A DNA stretch of 64,000 bases, taken from positions 97,740-161,739 of the forward strand of contig JARGPH010000010.1 of NCBI GenBank assembly GCA_029213065.1, in the 5' to 3' direction. Position 1 is the stretch's first letter. Each line of letters begins with the position of its first letter. Positions 9,330 to 16,732 of this stretch are shown in pieces. The position numbers and the translations under genes were made by a program. The DNA is from Verrucomicrobiales bacterium (GTDB lineage: Bacteria > Verrucomicrobiota > Verrucomicrobiia > Verrucomicrobiales > DEV007). Under the pieces are notes generated by a model, which ran no database searches, was not told where the DNA came from, and saw nothing but the letters and a program-made list of their open reading frames with translations.

Positions 9330-9812
9330 TTAAGCGGCAATCGGCTGTTCGAGAACATCGAGACGGAGACGGGACCAACCGACTTGTGACCCATCGGAGT
9401 CAGCCTCCTGACCGACGAAAGCGACCAGTTTGGCATTGCCTTCAAGAGCGAACGCAGGATAGAGGAAAATCTCACCGAGAATACGAACACTGCAGACGAA
9501 ATTTTTGCCGAAGCGATACAGAGTGAGATCGCATGGAACCGGCTCACCCGGGCTCAGAGGGGCCTTGGAGAGATAACCAATCACCTCACCTCCGTTACTG
9601 AGATCGCAGACCTCACCGGTCGCGGGGTAAATCGCAACCGTGATCCCGTTTTTGCGGCTCTCATCCTGAATTCCCACCACGATGCGCCGGGTGACACGGG
9701 CAGGCTCAAGATCAACTTTGAAGCTGACTTCAGCATTCGGTTGGTCAACGTTCGGGGTCTCGCCAAGCTTTTCGATCGTAAACTGGCTAAGATCAGGAGT
9801 AGAAAAATTCAT
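9330..9812 (-). CDS. Unknown 160-residue soluble protein
   Basis: No family is recognised. The protein has no signal peptide or membrane segment. It opens with MNFSTPDLSQFTIEKLGETP, then shows alternating hydrophobic residues suggesting a beta-sandwich of about 130 residues, acidic overall. It is a single-gene unit: its own terminator lies downstream and a strongly A+T-rich 100 bp stretch (9840-9945) upstream probably holds its promoter. That tidy architecture and its regular codon use argue for a real gene. The neighbouring EF-G and rarA genes give no functional hint. Confidence 0.6.
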   Translation of the reverse strand: MNFSTPDLSQFTIEKLGETPNVDQPNAEVSFKVDLEPARVTRRIVVGIQDESRKNGITVAIYPATGEVCDLSNGGEVIGYLSKAPLSPGEPVPCDLTLYRFGKNFVCSVRILGEIFLYPAFALEGNAKLVAFVGQEADSDGSQVGWSRLRLDVLEQPIAA

Positions 9813-10061
9813 GGGATTGTGGGAATGAATGTTTAGTAAAACGGGTAAAGAAGGATCTCTTTATTTTTAAAAACTTTACGTTATTTACTACGGAAATACA
9901 AACAAATTATTGTAATTATTGAAAATTTTAGAAATTTACAGCGTTTTCACCGGCGAATGAGCCTCTTTTATGGCTATTCTAAGAAACGGCCCCGTTACGA
10001 AAGGGCTGGATAGAGGTCCCCGGACGCCGTATGAATGACCTTCTGAAACGAAAATTGCGTA

Positions 10062-11462
10062 ATGGAAGATGATTTGTTCAACGAGTCTGGCGGGGACGAT
10101 GCTGACGAAAGCGGAACTGGAGCCTCCGGACCGCACAAGGTCGATCCGACAATGCCTCTCGCTGCGCGGATGCGGCCGCGTAATCTGGATGAGTATGTTG
10201 GACAGAAGCACATTCTCGGAGAGGGAAAGCTTCTCAGGCGCGCGATCGAGGCCGACCGATTTACCTCTCTTATCTTCTACGGTCCCCCCGGAGTGGGAAA
10301 AACGAGTCTCGCTGAATTGATCGCGCAGAGAACCGAATCACGGTTCATCAACCTTTCCGGCGTGGAGAGCAACGTCGCCGAAATCCGCAAGGCCGTGGAG
10401 GGAGCCCGCCAGTTTCAGCGAACCCGCAACGAGATCACAACCCTTTTCGTGGATGAGATCCATCGCTTCAACAAATCCCAGCAGGATGTTCTCCTTCCCC
10501 ACATCGAACGCGGCACCGTGCGATTCATCGGAGCCACAACGCACAATCCCTACTTCTATATTAACAGCCCGCTTGTTTCACGGAGTCAGGTCTTCCAACT
10601 CGAACCACTCACCGAAGAGGATCTTCTTGAATTGCTGAACGCGGCCGTCTCCGATCCCGAAAGAGGGTTCGGGAAGAAAGAGATTACACTACACAGCGAC
10701 GCAGCGGCTCACCTCGTGACGATGTGTGATGGTGACGCCAGAAAATTACTCACCTCATTCGAGCTCGCCATTCTCACGACAGACCCCGATGAAGAAACCG
10801 GCGAGACACTCATCGACCTCGAAGTCGCCGAAGACTCGATCCAGCGAAAGAGCGTCGTCTACGATGCCGACGGTGACGCTCACTATGATACCATCAGCGC
10901 TTTCATCAAATCGATGAGAGGCTGCGATCCTGACGCCGCGCTCTACTGGCTCGCGAAAATGCTCTATGCGGGGGAGGACATTCGCTTCATCGCCCGTCGT
11001 CTTGTCATATCAGCGAGTGAAGATGTGGGCATGGCGGACTCGAATGCCCTTCGCGTTGCCGTCGCCGCACAGCAGGCGGTCGAGTTTATCGGAATGCCCG
11101 AGGCCCGTGTTCCCCTTGCCCACGCCACCGTCTATATTGCAACGGCGCCGAAGAGCAATCGGGCCTACGCAGGAATCAACGCCGCCCTCGCGGATGTGAA
11201 AGACGGCAGAACTCTCGCTGTGCCACCTCACCTCCGAACAAGATCGAACAAGAAAATCGGCGAGGAAGGCGGAACGATCAAAGAAGGCGAAGCCGTCTAT
11301 CACTACGGGCACGACGCGGAAGACGGCTACAGTCCCCAGGCTTACCTACCGGAGGGAAAACGCTACTACGAGCCCTCTCAAAACGGACTCGAACAACGAG
11401 TCGCGGAACGGCTCGATCACTGGCGGGCCAGATTCGAAGAAAGTCGCAAAGGGTCTCAATAG
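10062..11462 (+). CDS. rarA: Replication-associated recombination protein A (RarA/MgsA)
   Basis: A 466-residue AAA+ ATPase of the RarA/MgsA/WRNIP1 family, which acts at stalled replication forks and interacts with SSB and the clamp loader. The Walker A motif is GPPGVGKTS at residues 74-82, the Walker B region is [13 protein letters not shown] near residue 130, and sensor 1 is [10 protein letters not shown]. The family-specific C-terminal half is complete ([18 protein letters not shown], then [13 protein letters not shown], then [10 protein letters not shown]). The first 30 residues are an acidic, Gly/Ser-rich extension ahead of the [11 protein letters not shown] entry motif. The length fits the family (about 440). 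Confidence 0.95.
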   Translation: MEDDLFNESGGDDADESGTGASGPHKVDPTMPLAARMRPRNLDEYVGQKHILGEGKLLRRAIEADRFTSLIFYGPPGVGKTSLAELIAQRTESRFINLSGVESNVAEIRKAVEGARQFQRTRNEITTLFVDEIHRFNKSQQDVLLPHIERGTVRFIGATTHNPYFYINSPLVSRSQVFQLEPLTEEDLLELLNAAVSDPERGFGKKEITLHSDAAAHLVTMCDGDARKLLTSFELAILTTDPDEETGETLIDLEVAEDSIQRKSVVYDADGDAHYDTISAFIKSMRGCDPDAALYWLAKMLYAGEDIRFIARRLVISASEDVGMADSNALRVAVAAQQAVEFIGMPEARVPLAHATVYIATAPKSNRAYAGINAALADVKDGRTLAVPPHLRTRSNKKIGEEGGTIKEGEAVYHYGHDAEDGYSPQAYLPEGKRYYEPSQNGLEQRVAERLDHWRARFEESRKGSQ

Positions 11463-11594
11463 CCTGTTTATCCGGAGAAACACCGGGCGGAACCACTCCC
11501 GCCAGGCTTATCAAATTTTGATACTCGCTGGAAAAATTCCAATGAGAGCATCTTTTGGACGGTAATTGGTCGTAATTTCTGTTACAACCATATC

Positions 11595-11942
11595 ATGACG
11601 GAAGCACAACTTGAAGATTTTCGCAGCATTTTAGAGAGCCAGCGTGACGAAGTTCAAAAGAATCTCAAAGATCACGAAGCAACCCTGAACACTCCCTCGG
11701 ACAATCGCGACTTCGTGGGAGGCGACAAAGCTCAGGAACTCGAAAACAACGAGACCAACACCGCGCTGGTAAAGAGCGAGGAAAACCTCCTTCAGAAGAT
11801 CCATCATGCCCTCGATCGCATTGACGCCGGCACCTACGGAATATGCGAAGGCTGCAATGGCTCAATTCCTCTGCCAAGACTCGAGGCCAAGCCCAGCGTA
11901 TCCCTCTGCATCACCTGCCAGGAAGCACACGAGAACGGATAG
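11595..11942 (+). CDS. DksA/TraR family C4 zinc-finger protein
   Basis: A 115-residue protein with the DksA/TraR layout: an N-terminal coiled coil of about 75 residues, then a zinc finger made of ICEGC and, 17 residues later, LCITC. These proteins bind in the RNA polymerase secondary channel and, with or without ppGpp, alter promoter choice. The coiled-coil tip carries no obvious DxxDA motif, so its activity may differ from DksA. It is closer in length to the short YteA/TraR-like branch. It is a single gene followed directly by a bidirectional terminator. Confidence 0.85.
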   Translation: MTEAQLEDFRSILESQRDEVQKNLKDHEATLNTPSDNRDFVGGDKAQELENNETNTALVKSEENLLQKIHHALDRIDAGTYGICEGCNGSIPLPRLEAKPSVSLCITCQEAHENG

Positions 11943-11952
11943 AATTTCCCCA

Positions 11953-11996
11953 CAAAAAAAGGGACCGCAGAAAATCTGCGATCCCTTGAAATTTTC
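11953..11996. terminator. Bidirectional terminator between convergent genes
   Basis: The stem AAGGGA-CGCAGA with TCTGCG-TCCCTT (a small internal bulge) has an AAA loop. The minus-strand reading ends in seven T, serving the cytochrome-like gene at 12026. The plus-strand reading ends in GAAATTTT, serving the DksA-like gene. Confidence 0.85.
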
Positions 11997-12025
11997 CCGC
12001 GAGAAGCGAGCAGGTTTAAACGACC

Positions 12026-12418
12026 TTATTTCTTCTCTTTCTTAGGCTTGTGATCTCCGTGGCAGGCTTTGCAGTCTGAAGCGGTGTCGAGGCGATTGAG
12101 CGCAGGAGTATCGGTTGCTCCGCCGGCTACCGCGCCAATCGCAGCAATCAGTTCAGCGACTTTCTCGTCGTAACCTGCCTGGTCACCAACAGGAGCTTTC
12201 GTGCCCTCCATCGTCTTGATCAGTTCATCGAGGTCTTTGATTTCACTTTTAGAAGCTTCTCCCTCGAGAACTTTCGCGAGCGGACTCTCATCTCCTTTGA
12301 GGCCCTCTTTCATCACTTTTTCAATGATTTCGTGATTCTCGTGATCGTCATCAGCGACAATCGGGGAAGCGATGAGTGCAGCAACAGCAAGGACTGGAAG
12401 AAAGATAGTTTGTTTCAT
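12026..12418 (-). CDS. Small exported protein with one c-type heme site
   Basis: A 130-residue protein with a signal peptide (MKQTIFLPVLAVAALIASPI, cleavage expected near VADD) and an acidic mature part. A single CKACH motif lies 11 residues before the C-terminus, followed by a Lys-rich tail (DHKPKKEKK). CxxCH covalently binds heme c in the periplasm. Its extreme C-terminal position is unlike class I cytochromes, where it is N-terminal, but fits cytochrome c' or small c-type proteins in which a helical bundle precedes the motif. The electron-transfer partner is unknown. Transcribed alone and ending in the shared terminator. Confidence 0.75.
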   Translation of the reverse strand: MKQTIFLPVLAVAALIASPIVADDDHENHEIIEKVMKEGLKGDESPLAKVLEGEASKSEIKDLDELIKTMEGTKAPVGDQAGYDEKVAELIAAIGAVAGGATDTPALNRLDTASDCKACHGDHKPKKEKK

Positions 12419-12561
12419 TGGCAGGAAATCTACAGGGAGAAATAGAGTTGGAGCAAGACTTTTCAGGTAAAAACATCGAACCTTTCGAACATTATTTTAT
12501 TCACTTATCCATTTACTTTATTTATCATTTTGTTAATTTTATTTAACCCCATCTCAACAAA

Positions 12562-12831
12562 ATGATAAAATTCCCCACTCGCTGCCCCAGTTGCAACAGT
12601 GGCCTTGTCGTGAGAAAACTTTCGTGTGACCACTGCGAGACCGAGGTTGGCGGGACCTTTCCCCTGCCCCGCTTAACGGGCCTCTCCCCTGACGATCAGG
12701 ACTTTATCCTCAGTTTCGTAGAGAGCAGCGGAAGCCTCAAAGAGATGGCGACGCGACTCGGTGTCAGCTACCCGACGGTGCGAAACCGGCTCAACGAGAT
12801 CATCGATACCCTGAAAGAGAAAACCCCATGA
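12562..12831 (+). CDS. DUF2089 family protein (zinc ribbon plus HTH)
   Basis: An 89-residue protein. An N-terminal zinc ribbon is formed by CPSC and CDHC (residues about 8-26). A C-terminal helix-turn-helix follows (LKEMATRLGVSYPTVRNRL). This is the DUF2089 layout, thought to be a small DNA-binding regulator. The start codon of the next gene overlaps its stop (ATGA), so the two are translationally coupled, and it may regulate or signal through that membrane protein. Upstream is a 140 bp A+T-rich divergent promoter region shared with the one-heme protein gene. Confidence 0.85.
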   Translation: MIKFPTRCPSCNSGLVVRKLSCDHCETEVGGTFPLPRLTGLSPDDQDFILSFVESSGSLKEMATRLGVSYPTVRNRLNEIIDTLKEKTP

Positions 12832-13472
12832 CTGAAACCGAATCCCCCAAACTTCCCCGAAAGAATCTCCTCACCTGGCTTTGGAATCCCTTTGCGGTCA
12901 TCGCAGGAGGCCCGGCTCTGGCGGCCGGGGTTCTCATCATCCTCGCAACCGGCTACCTCGCCTCACATACTCTCACGCACTTCGACGGGGTTCTCGACAC
13001 GCACGTCGGTCTGAGAGCGCCCCTCTGGTTCTTTCTCGCGGAAGGCATCCTCAACTGGCTTTGCCTCTTTATCGTCCTCCTCTTTGGCGGCACGATCGTA
13101 GCAAAACACCGCAGTTTCAGGATCATTGATCTTTTCGGCACTCAGGCGCTGGCCCGGTGGCCCTTTCTGATCACAGCACTGGTGACTTTTCTCCCCGGAT
13201 TCAAGAGCTTCAATGCAAAACTCCTTACGATCGTCAATCAGGGTAAAATTGCTTTTCCCTCCGCTCCGGCTTCAGAAATAATCACCTTCATCTTTGTCAC
13301 CTTCATGATGATCGTGGTAACGGTGTGGTTCGTCGCTCTCGCCTGGAAGTCGTTTCGAATCTCCTGCGATGTTCGCGGATGGAAGGCGATCACCGTCTTT
13401 ACCATCGGAGTCATCATTGCCGAAGTCCTCTCGAAATTGGCGTTCATCTTCGTTCTCCTGCCGATGCTCTGA
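12828..13472 (+). CDS. YIP1-like integral membrane protein
   Basis: A 214-residue protein with five predicted membrane segments (roughly residues 25-45, 68-90, 108-125, 148-170, 185-212). The hydrophobic pattern and short loops resemble bacterial Yip1-domain proteins, which are commonly encoded directly after DUF2089 genes; the family assignment rests on that pattern and context rather than on a sharp motif. It shares a 4-bp overlap with the DUF2089 gene, so the pair forms one operon. The role is unknown. Confidence 0.65.
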   Translation: MTETESPKLPRKNLLTWLWNPFAVIAGGPALAAGVLIILATGYLASHTLTHFDGVLDTHVGLRAPLWFFLAEGILNWLCLFIVLLFGGTIVAKHRSFRIIDLFGTQALARWPFLITALVTFLPGFKSFNAKLLTIVNQGKIAFPSAPASEIITFIFVTFMMIVVTVWFVALAWKSFRISCDVRGWKAITVFTIGVIIAEVLSKLAFIFVLLPML

Positions 13473-13492
13473 AGCGATCGAGATACGATCGA

Positions 13493-14698
13493 TCAAGGAG
13501 GCGTCCGCTTGAATAATTTGAAGAAACCGGGTTTCTTCTTCTCCGAAGAGGATTCCTCCTGCTTTGTTTCCTCCCGCGGCTTCCGGTTGAAAAGCGGAGT
13601 CGACTTACGCTTTTCCTCAGCCTCCTCCCGGGGGTCTTCAATCGGATCCTCAATGTAGCGCTTCACGAGCCAGTGCTTCTGCAGACCGATCACGAGAATT
13701 TCCATCTCGCGAATCGCCTCGTTGAGATTCGCAGTTGCCACTTGAACCCCGACAATCGTCTCGTTCGTCTCCGCCACCGTCGTCGGAAGCTTCTCCGCAG
13801 CGCGGTTGATCGAATTAATCCCTTCCGAACGAAGCTCCGTAATCCCCACATCAAGGTTATCAATCGCCGCCTTCAGATTCTCCGTTCCCGAATTCAAGGT
13901 CACCGCAAATTCGTTGAACTCTTTTCGCATCTGCGAATCCGGCGAAATCATATCCCCGAGCGCGCCGTCTCCGCTGCTCGCCAGTTTCACAAAGGCATTG
14001 AGTTCACCAATCCCCTCCTCCAGCGAGTTCAGCGAACGATAGAGCGCCTCATTGTCATCGGAGAGCTTCTCAATGAAAGCCGTCATCGTTTCGGCCGTCT
14101 TCCGATAGGTCTGAATCGCAGGAAGAATCTCATCTTCGATCCGCTTCACGGTTTCGAACACTTCCTCCTTCGTATCCTTCTCACTGTCGAAGTCCAGAAT
14201 ACGGGGGGCGTCTTTATCATAAAGCCCTTCGGGAAACGGGACAATTCCCCGGCTGATGTCAAAATACGCCGAACCGAGGCCGCCGAGATCGTACTTCAAG
14301 ACCGCCTTCGAATCCGCCCCGATAAACCGTCCAAAGTCTCCTTTCACGCTCAGAACAGCAGCGAGCCGAATCTCTTTGAGATCAATGTTTTCGAATGAAT
14401 CGATGGGCTTCAGGTCCTCTCCGAGACACAATTCAACACGCTTCACGTTTCCGACCTGATTCCCGATCACGCGGACATCTGAGCCCGCCTTGATTCCCAT
14501 CGTCCCGCCATCACTGACCGTCCCGTCGTCTGACGGCAGCGCGGCAGGCAGCTCGACGCGATAGAGCGAAACCTCCGCAAACCACTCCTGGGATTTCCCC
14601 GCAAGCACCGCCACGACGATCAAGGTCGCCGCCGTGAAAAACAGAAACGCCCCGACAATCGGGTTCACGTGTCTGAATTTAAACGGATTGGATTGCAT
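13493..14698 (-). CDS. mlaD: MlaD-like MCE-domain substrate-binding protein
   Basis: A 401-residue protein with an N-terminal membrane anchor (residues 14-30, VGAFLFFTAATLIVVAV). A mammalian-cell-entry domain follows at about 40-150, with the family feature GIKAGSDVRVIGNQVGNV. A long coiled-coil helix region runs to about 340, and the tail is charged and Pro/Lys-rich. MCE proteins form the periplasmic ring or tube of Mla-type lipid transporters that move phospholipids between inner and outer membranes. It is the last gene of a four-gene minus-strand operon, 2 bp after the degenerate ATPase gene. Confidence 0.88.
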   Translation of the reverse strand: MQSNPFKFRHVNPIVGAFLFFTAATLIVVAVLAGKSQEWFAEVSLYRVELPAALPSDDGTVSDGGTMGIKAGSDVRVIGNQVGNVKRVELCLGEDLKPIDSFENIDLKEIRLAAVLSVKGDFGRFIGADSKAVLKYDLGGLGSAYFDISRGIVPFPEGLYDKDAPRILDFDSEKDTKEEVFETVKRIEDEILPAIQTYRKTAETMTAFIEKLSDDNEALYRSLNSLEEGIGELNAFVKLASSGDGALGDMISPDSQMRKEFNEFAVTLNSGTENLKAAIDNLDVGITELRSEGINSINRAAEKLPTTVAETNETIVGVQVATANLNEAIREMEILVIGLQKHWLVKRYIEDPIEDPREEAEEKRKSTPLFNRKPREETKQEESSSEKKKPGFFKLFKRTPP

Positions 14699-14700
14699 GC

Positions 14701-15366
14701 TTAAAATTCAAATTCAGGGATCAAGCCAAGCTTGTCAAAATCCGGCCATTCCTCGCTCACCCAGATAACCGCTACGCCATTGGAGAGAGATTCCCGAACC
14801 ATATTGATAAAATCAGGAATAAACTTACGAGGAGCACCTTCAAGTGGGTTTTCAAGAATTACCAGCGCTAGATCGTCGGGCATAAAAGCACGGACCCACT
14901 GGGATCTCACCAGATCAGCAACACTGGTGGAATCCGGACGGGTCGAGGGAACCCCTTTCTCCAACCCGAGACGGGAGGCGAGTTTCTCCATTTTCGCGAA
15001 GGCGGCCTTACTCCCGATCCCCCTGTCGAACAGCGCCCCGAGAAGAACATTCTCATCCACATCGAGGTTTCCGACCCACTCCGTCGAGGTTTCGCTGTCG
15101 GAATCCGCCACGTAACTGATTCGACGCCGGTCCCTCTCAACGCTGCGCACCGTCCGGGATTCCCAGGTTTCGCCGAGGATTTCGATCTCTCCCGCGTAAG
15201 CCTGCTTGATGCCCAGAGCGACGAGCGCGAGAGCCTCCGCTTTCAAAAACGCGAACTCCCCCTGATGCAAAGCGAACGACAAGGGCGACGAGGCACTTTG
15301 AAAATCCAACACCACTTCCGAAAATTTCACGACCGGAGTCTCCGCTCTTTCACGATCCTCAGTCAT
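14701..15366 (-). CDS. Degenerate ABC-ATPase-like protein in the MlaF position
   Basis: A 221-residue protein aligned by position and sequence with the ABC ATPase MlaF, but with the nucleotide-handling motifs lost. The beta-strand before the P-loop is recognisable (SFALHQGEFAFL), yet residues 41-51 read LKAEALALVAL instead of GxxGxGK[ST]. The signature is VADLVRSQWVRAF where LSGG(Q/M)xxRxxxARA is expected. Walker B reads LALVILENPLEG, with Asp to Glu and catalytic Glu to Asn, and the switch His is missing from VIWVSEEW. The gene sits between mlaE (5 bp gap) and mlaD (2 bp gap) and is otherwise intact. It may be a structural subunit, or the real ATPase may be encoded elsewhere. Confidence 0.72.
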   Translation of the reverse strand: MTEDRERAETPVVKFSEVVLDFQSASSPLSFALHQGEFAFLKAEALALVALGIKQAYAGEIEILGETWESRTVRSVERDRRRISYVADSDSETSTEWVGNLDVDENVLLGALFDRGIGSKAAFAKMEKLASRLGLEKGVPSTRPDSTSVADLVRSQWVRAFMPDDLALVILENPLEGAPRKFIPDFINMVRESLSNGVAVIWVSEEWPDFDKLGLIPEFEF

Positions 15367-15371
15367 CACAA

Positions 15372-16163
15372 TCACATGTAGGTAAGGATTCCAAATATCG
15401 CTGAGATCACCAGCGTCGCAGCAATCGAGCGCAGCATCCCTCGCGTGACCGCCTGGGGAACTACCGTCGACGAGCCTCTCACACTGAGCCCTTCGAAACA
15501 GCAAATCCCCCCCATGAGGAAAGCGGTAATGGCACTCCGCCCTATCAAGTTCACAAAATCAGCGAGCCCGAGAGAGCTGAAAATCGAATCAAAAAACGGT
15601 CCCGGGGGAATGCTCCCGATCCACGCGATGCCAACCGCCGACGCCAGAAACGCGCTCGCGACGAAACTGGTCGCGAGCCCCACCCCCGCGATCGCCAATC
15701 CGACCGCCCGGGGCATCACCAGAAACTGAATCAGATTGATCCCCTGCGACTCGATCAAATCAATCTCGCCCTTCACCCGCATCGTCGCCATCTCCGTGGT
15801 GATCGCAGAAGCACTCGCGGCAATGATAATGACCGAGGAGAAAAACGGCGCCGCCTCGCGGATCAGAAGGAGGCTCAGAGCCGGCCCGAGAAAGTCGATC
15901 CGCCCCGTGAACTCCAGCCATTTGAATGAATTAATCGCGAGGACCACTCCGAAAATCGCTCCCGAAAACACCGTAAACGGAATCGCTTCCACCCCTCCGA
16001 AAAGGATCTGTCTGACAAGTCGTTGCCGGACCGGTTGCGCCCAGGATTTTGACCGGAACGCGCTGAAAAGGCACTCCACCGAAATGGCGGCGAGGTAGTA
16101 GTTTTTCCTGACCATCTCGCTCAACCACCTCCCCGGTCCGGAAAAAGCGGCTAAACGACTCAT
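15372..16163 (-). CDS. mlaE: MlaE-like ABC permease of a lipid transporter
   Basis: A 263-residue inner-membrane protein of the MlaE/TrbE permease family. It has an amphipathic N-terminal region, then five or six membrane segments. The family core is visible (LLLIREAAPFFSSVIIIA, then ITTEMATMRVKGEIDLIES). The EMATMRVKGEIDLIE part corresponds to the conserved EQxxAL/ExxAMxV loop that contacts the ATPase. It sits between the FHA gene and the degenerate ATPase gene, so it is the permease of the same complex. The conserved coupling loop implies that a working nucleotide-binding subunit exists somewhere. Confidence 0.9.
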   Translation of the reverse strand: MSRLAAFSGPGRWLSEMVRKNYYLAAISVECLFSAFRSKSWAQPVRQRLVRQILFGGVEAIPFTVFSGAIFGVVLAINSFKWLEFTGRIDFLGPALSLLLIREAAPFFSSVIIIAASASAITTEMATMRVKGEIDLIESQGINLIQFLVMPRAVGLAIAGVGLATSFVASAFLASAVGIAWIGSIPPGPFFDSIFSSLGLADFVNLIGRSAITAFLMGGICCFEGLSVRGSSTVVPQAVTRGMLRSIAATLVISAIFGILTYM

Positions 16164-16184
16164 CAGAAAAGCACGGGAACCGCG

Positions 16185-16634
16185 TTACTTATTTCCTTTC
16201 GACGCACGCGCCACAGCGGCAGCGACGGGGTTAATCGAGGGGCGGGCGGCGGGACCGGGGCCCGAAAGCTTTTTGGTGAGTTCACCGGGAGAATCAAACC
16301 CCGGGGGCTTGGCACCTTCGATCTCCTTGAGCGCCACAAATTTGCCTTTCACATCGAGACCGATCTGAAGTGAATCCCCTTCCCTCAACTCCATAGGTTC
16401 CTCACCCAGTGCCTGACGATTCAACTTCGTCCCGTTCGTCGAACCCATATCACAGATTTCAAAACGACCGCGCTTCCGGCGAATTTCACAGTGCCAAACC
16501 GAAACCGTCTCCGCATCGAGAACGATCGAGTTCTTGGGTCCGCGCCCGATCGCAATCACATCCGGCTCGAGAAGGAAATAGTCCATTTCCCCGTCGGCAT
16601 AGGTGATCACGAGGCAGTGTTTCGAGTTAACCAT
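16185..16634 (-). CDS. FHA-domain protein at the head of the Mla operon
   Basis: A 149-residue cytosolic protein with one forkhead-associated domain (residues about 18-105). The phosphothreonine-binding motifs are intact: IGRGPKNSIVL, then SVWHCEIRR and MGSTNGTKLN. The C-terminal 40 residues are Pro/Ala-rich and probably disordered. FHA domains bind phosphothreonine peptides, so this protein could tie the lipid transporter to Ser/Thr kinase signalling; that link is inferred from the 21 bp gap to mlaE. The promoter must lie in the 98 bp shared with the divergent cytochrome gene. Confidence 0.85.
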   Translation of the reverse strand: MVNSKHCLVITYADGEMDYFLLEPDVIAIGRGPKNSIVLDAETVSVWHCEIRRKRGRFEICDMGSTNGTKLNRQALGEEPMELREGDSLQIGLDVKGKFVALKEIEGAKPPGFDSPGELTKKLSGPGPAARPSINPVAAAVARASKGNK

Positions 16635-16732
16635 CTGGCCTATGATACTTCCTCAACGAAGCGATTGTCAAACGCTCACGATGTCGGTTTCGAAGTTGCC
16701 TCAACCGGCCATCCGGCGTATCCATTTCAGCA

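Noticed and set aside
15372..15504. N-terminal extension of the degenerate ATPase to 15504
   Set aside because: It would overlap mlaE by over 130 bp; the ATG at 15366 gives the ABC-like N-terminus and a 5 bp gap.
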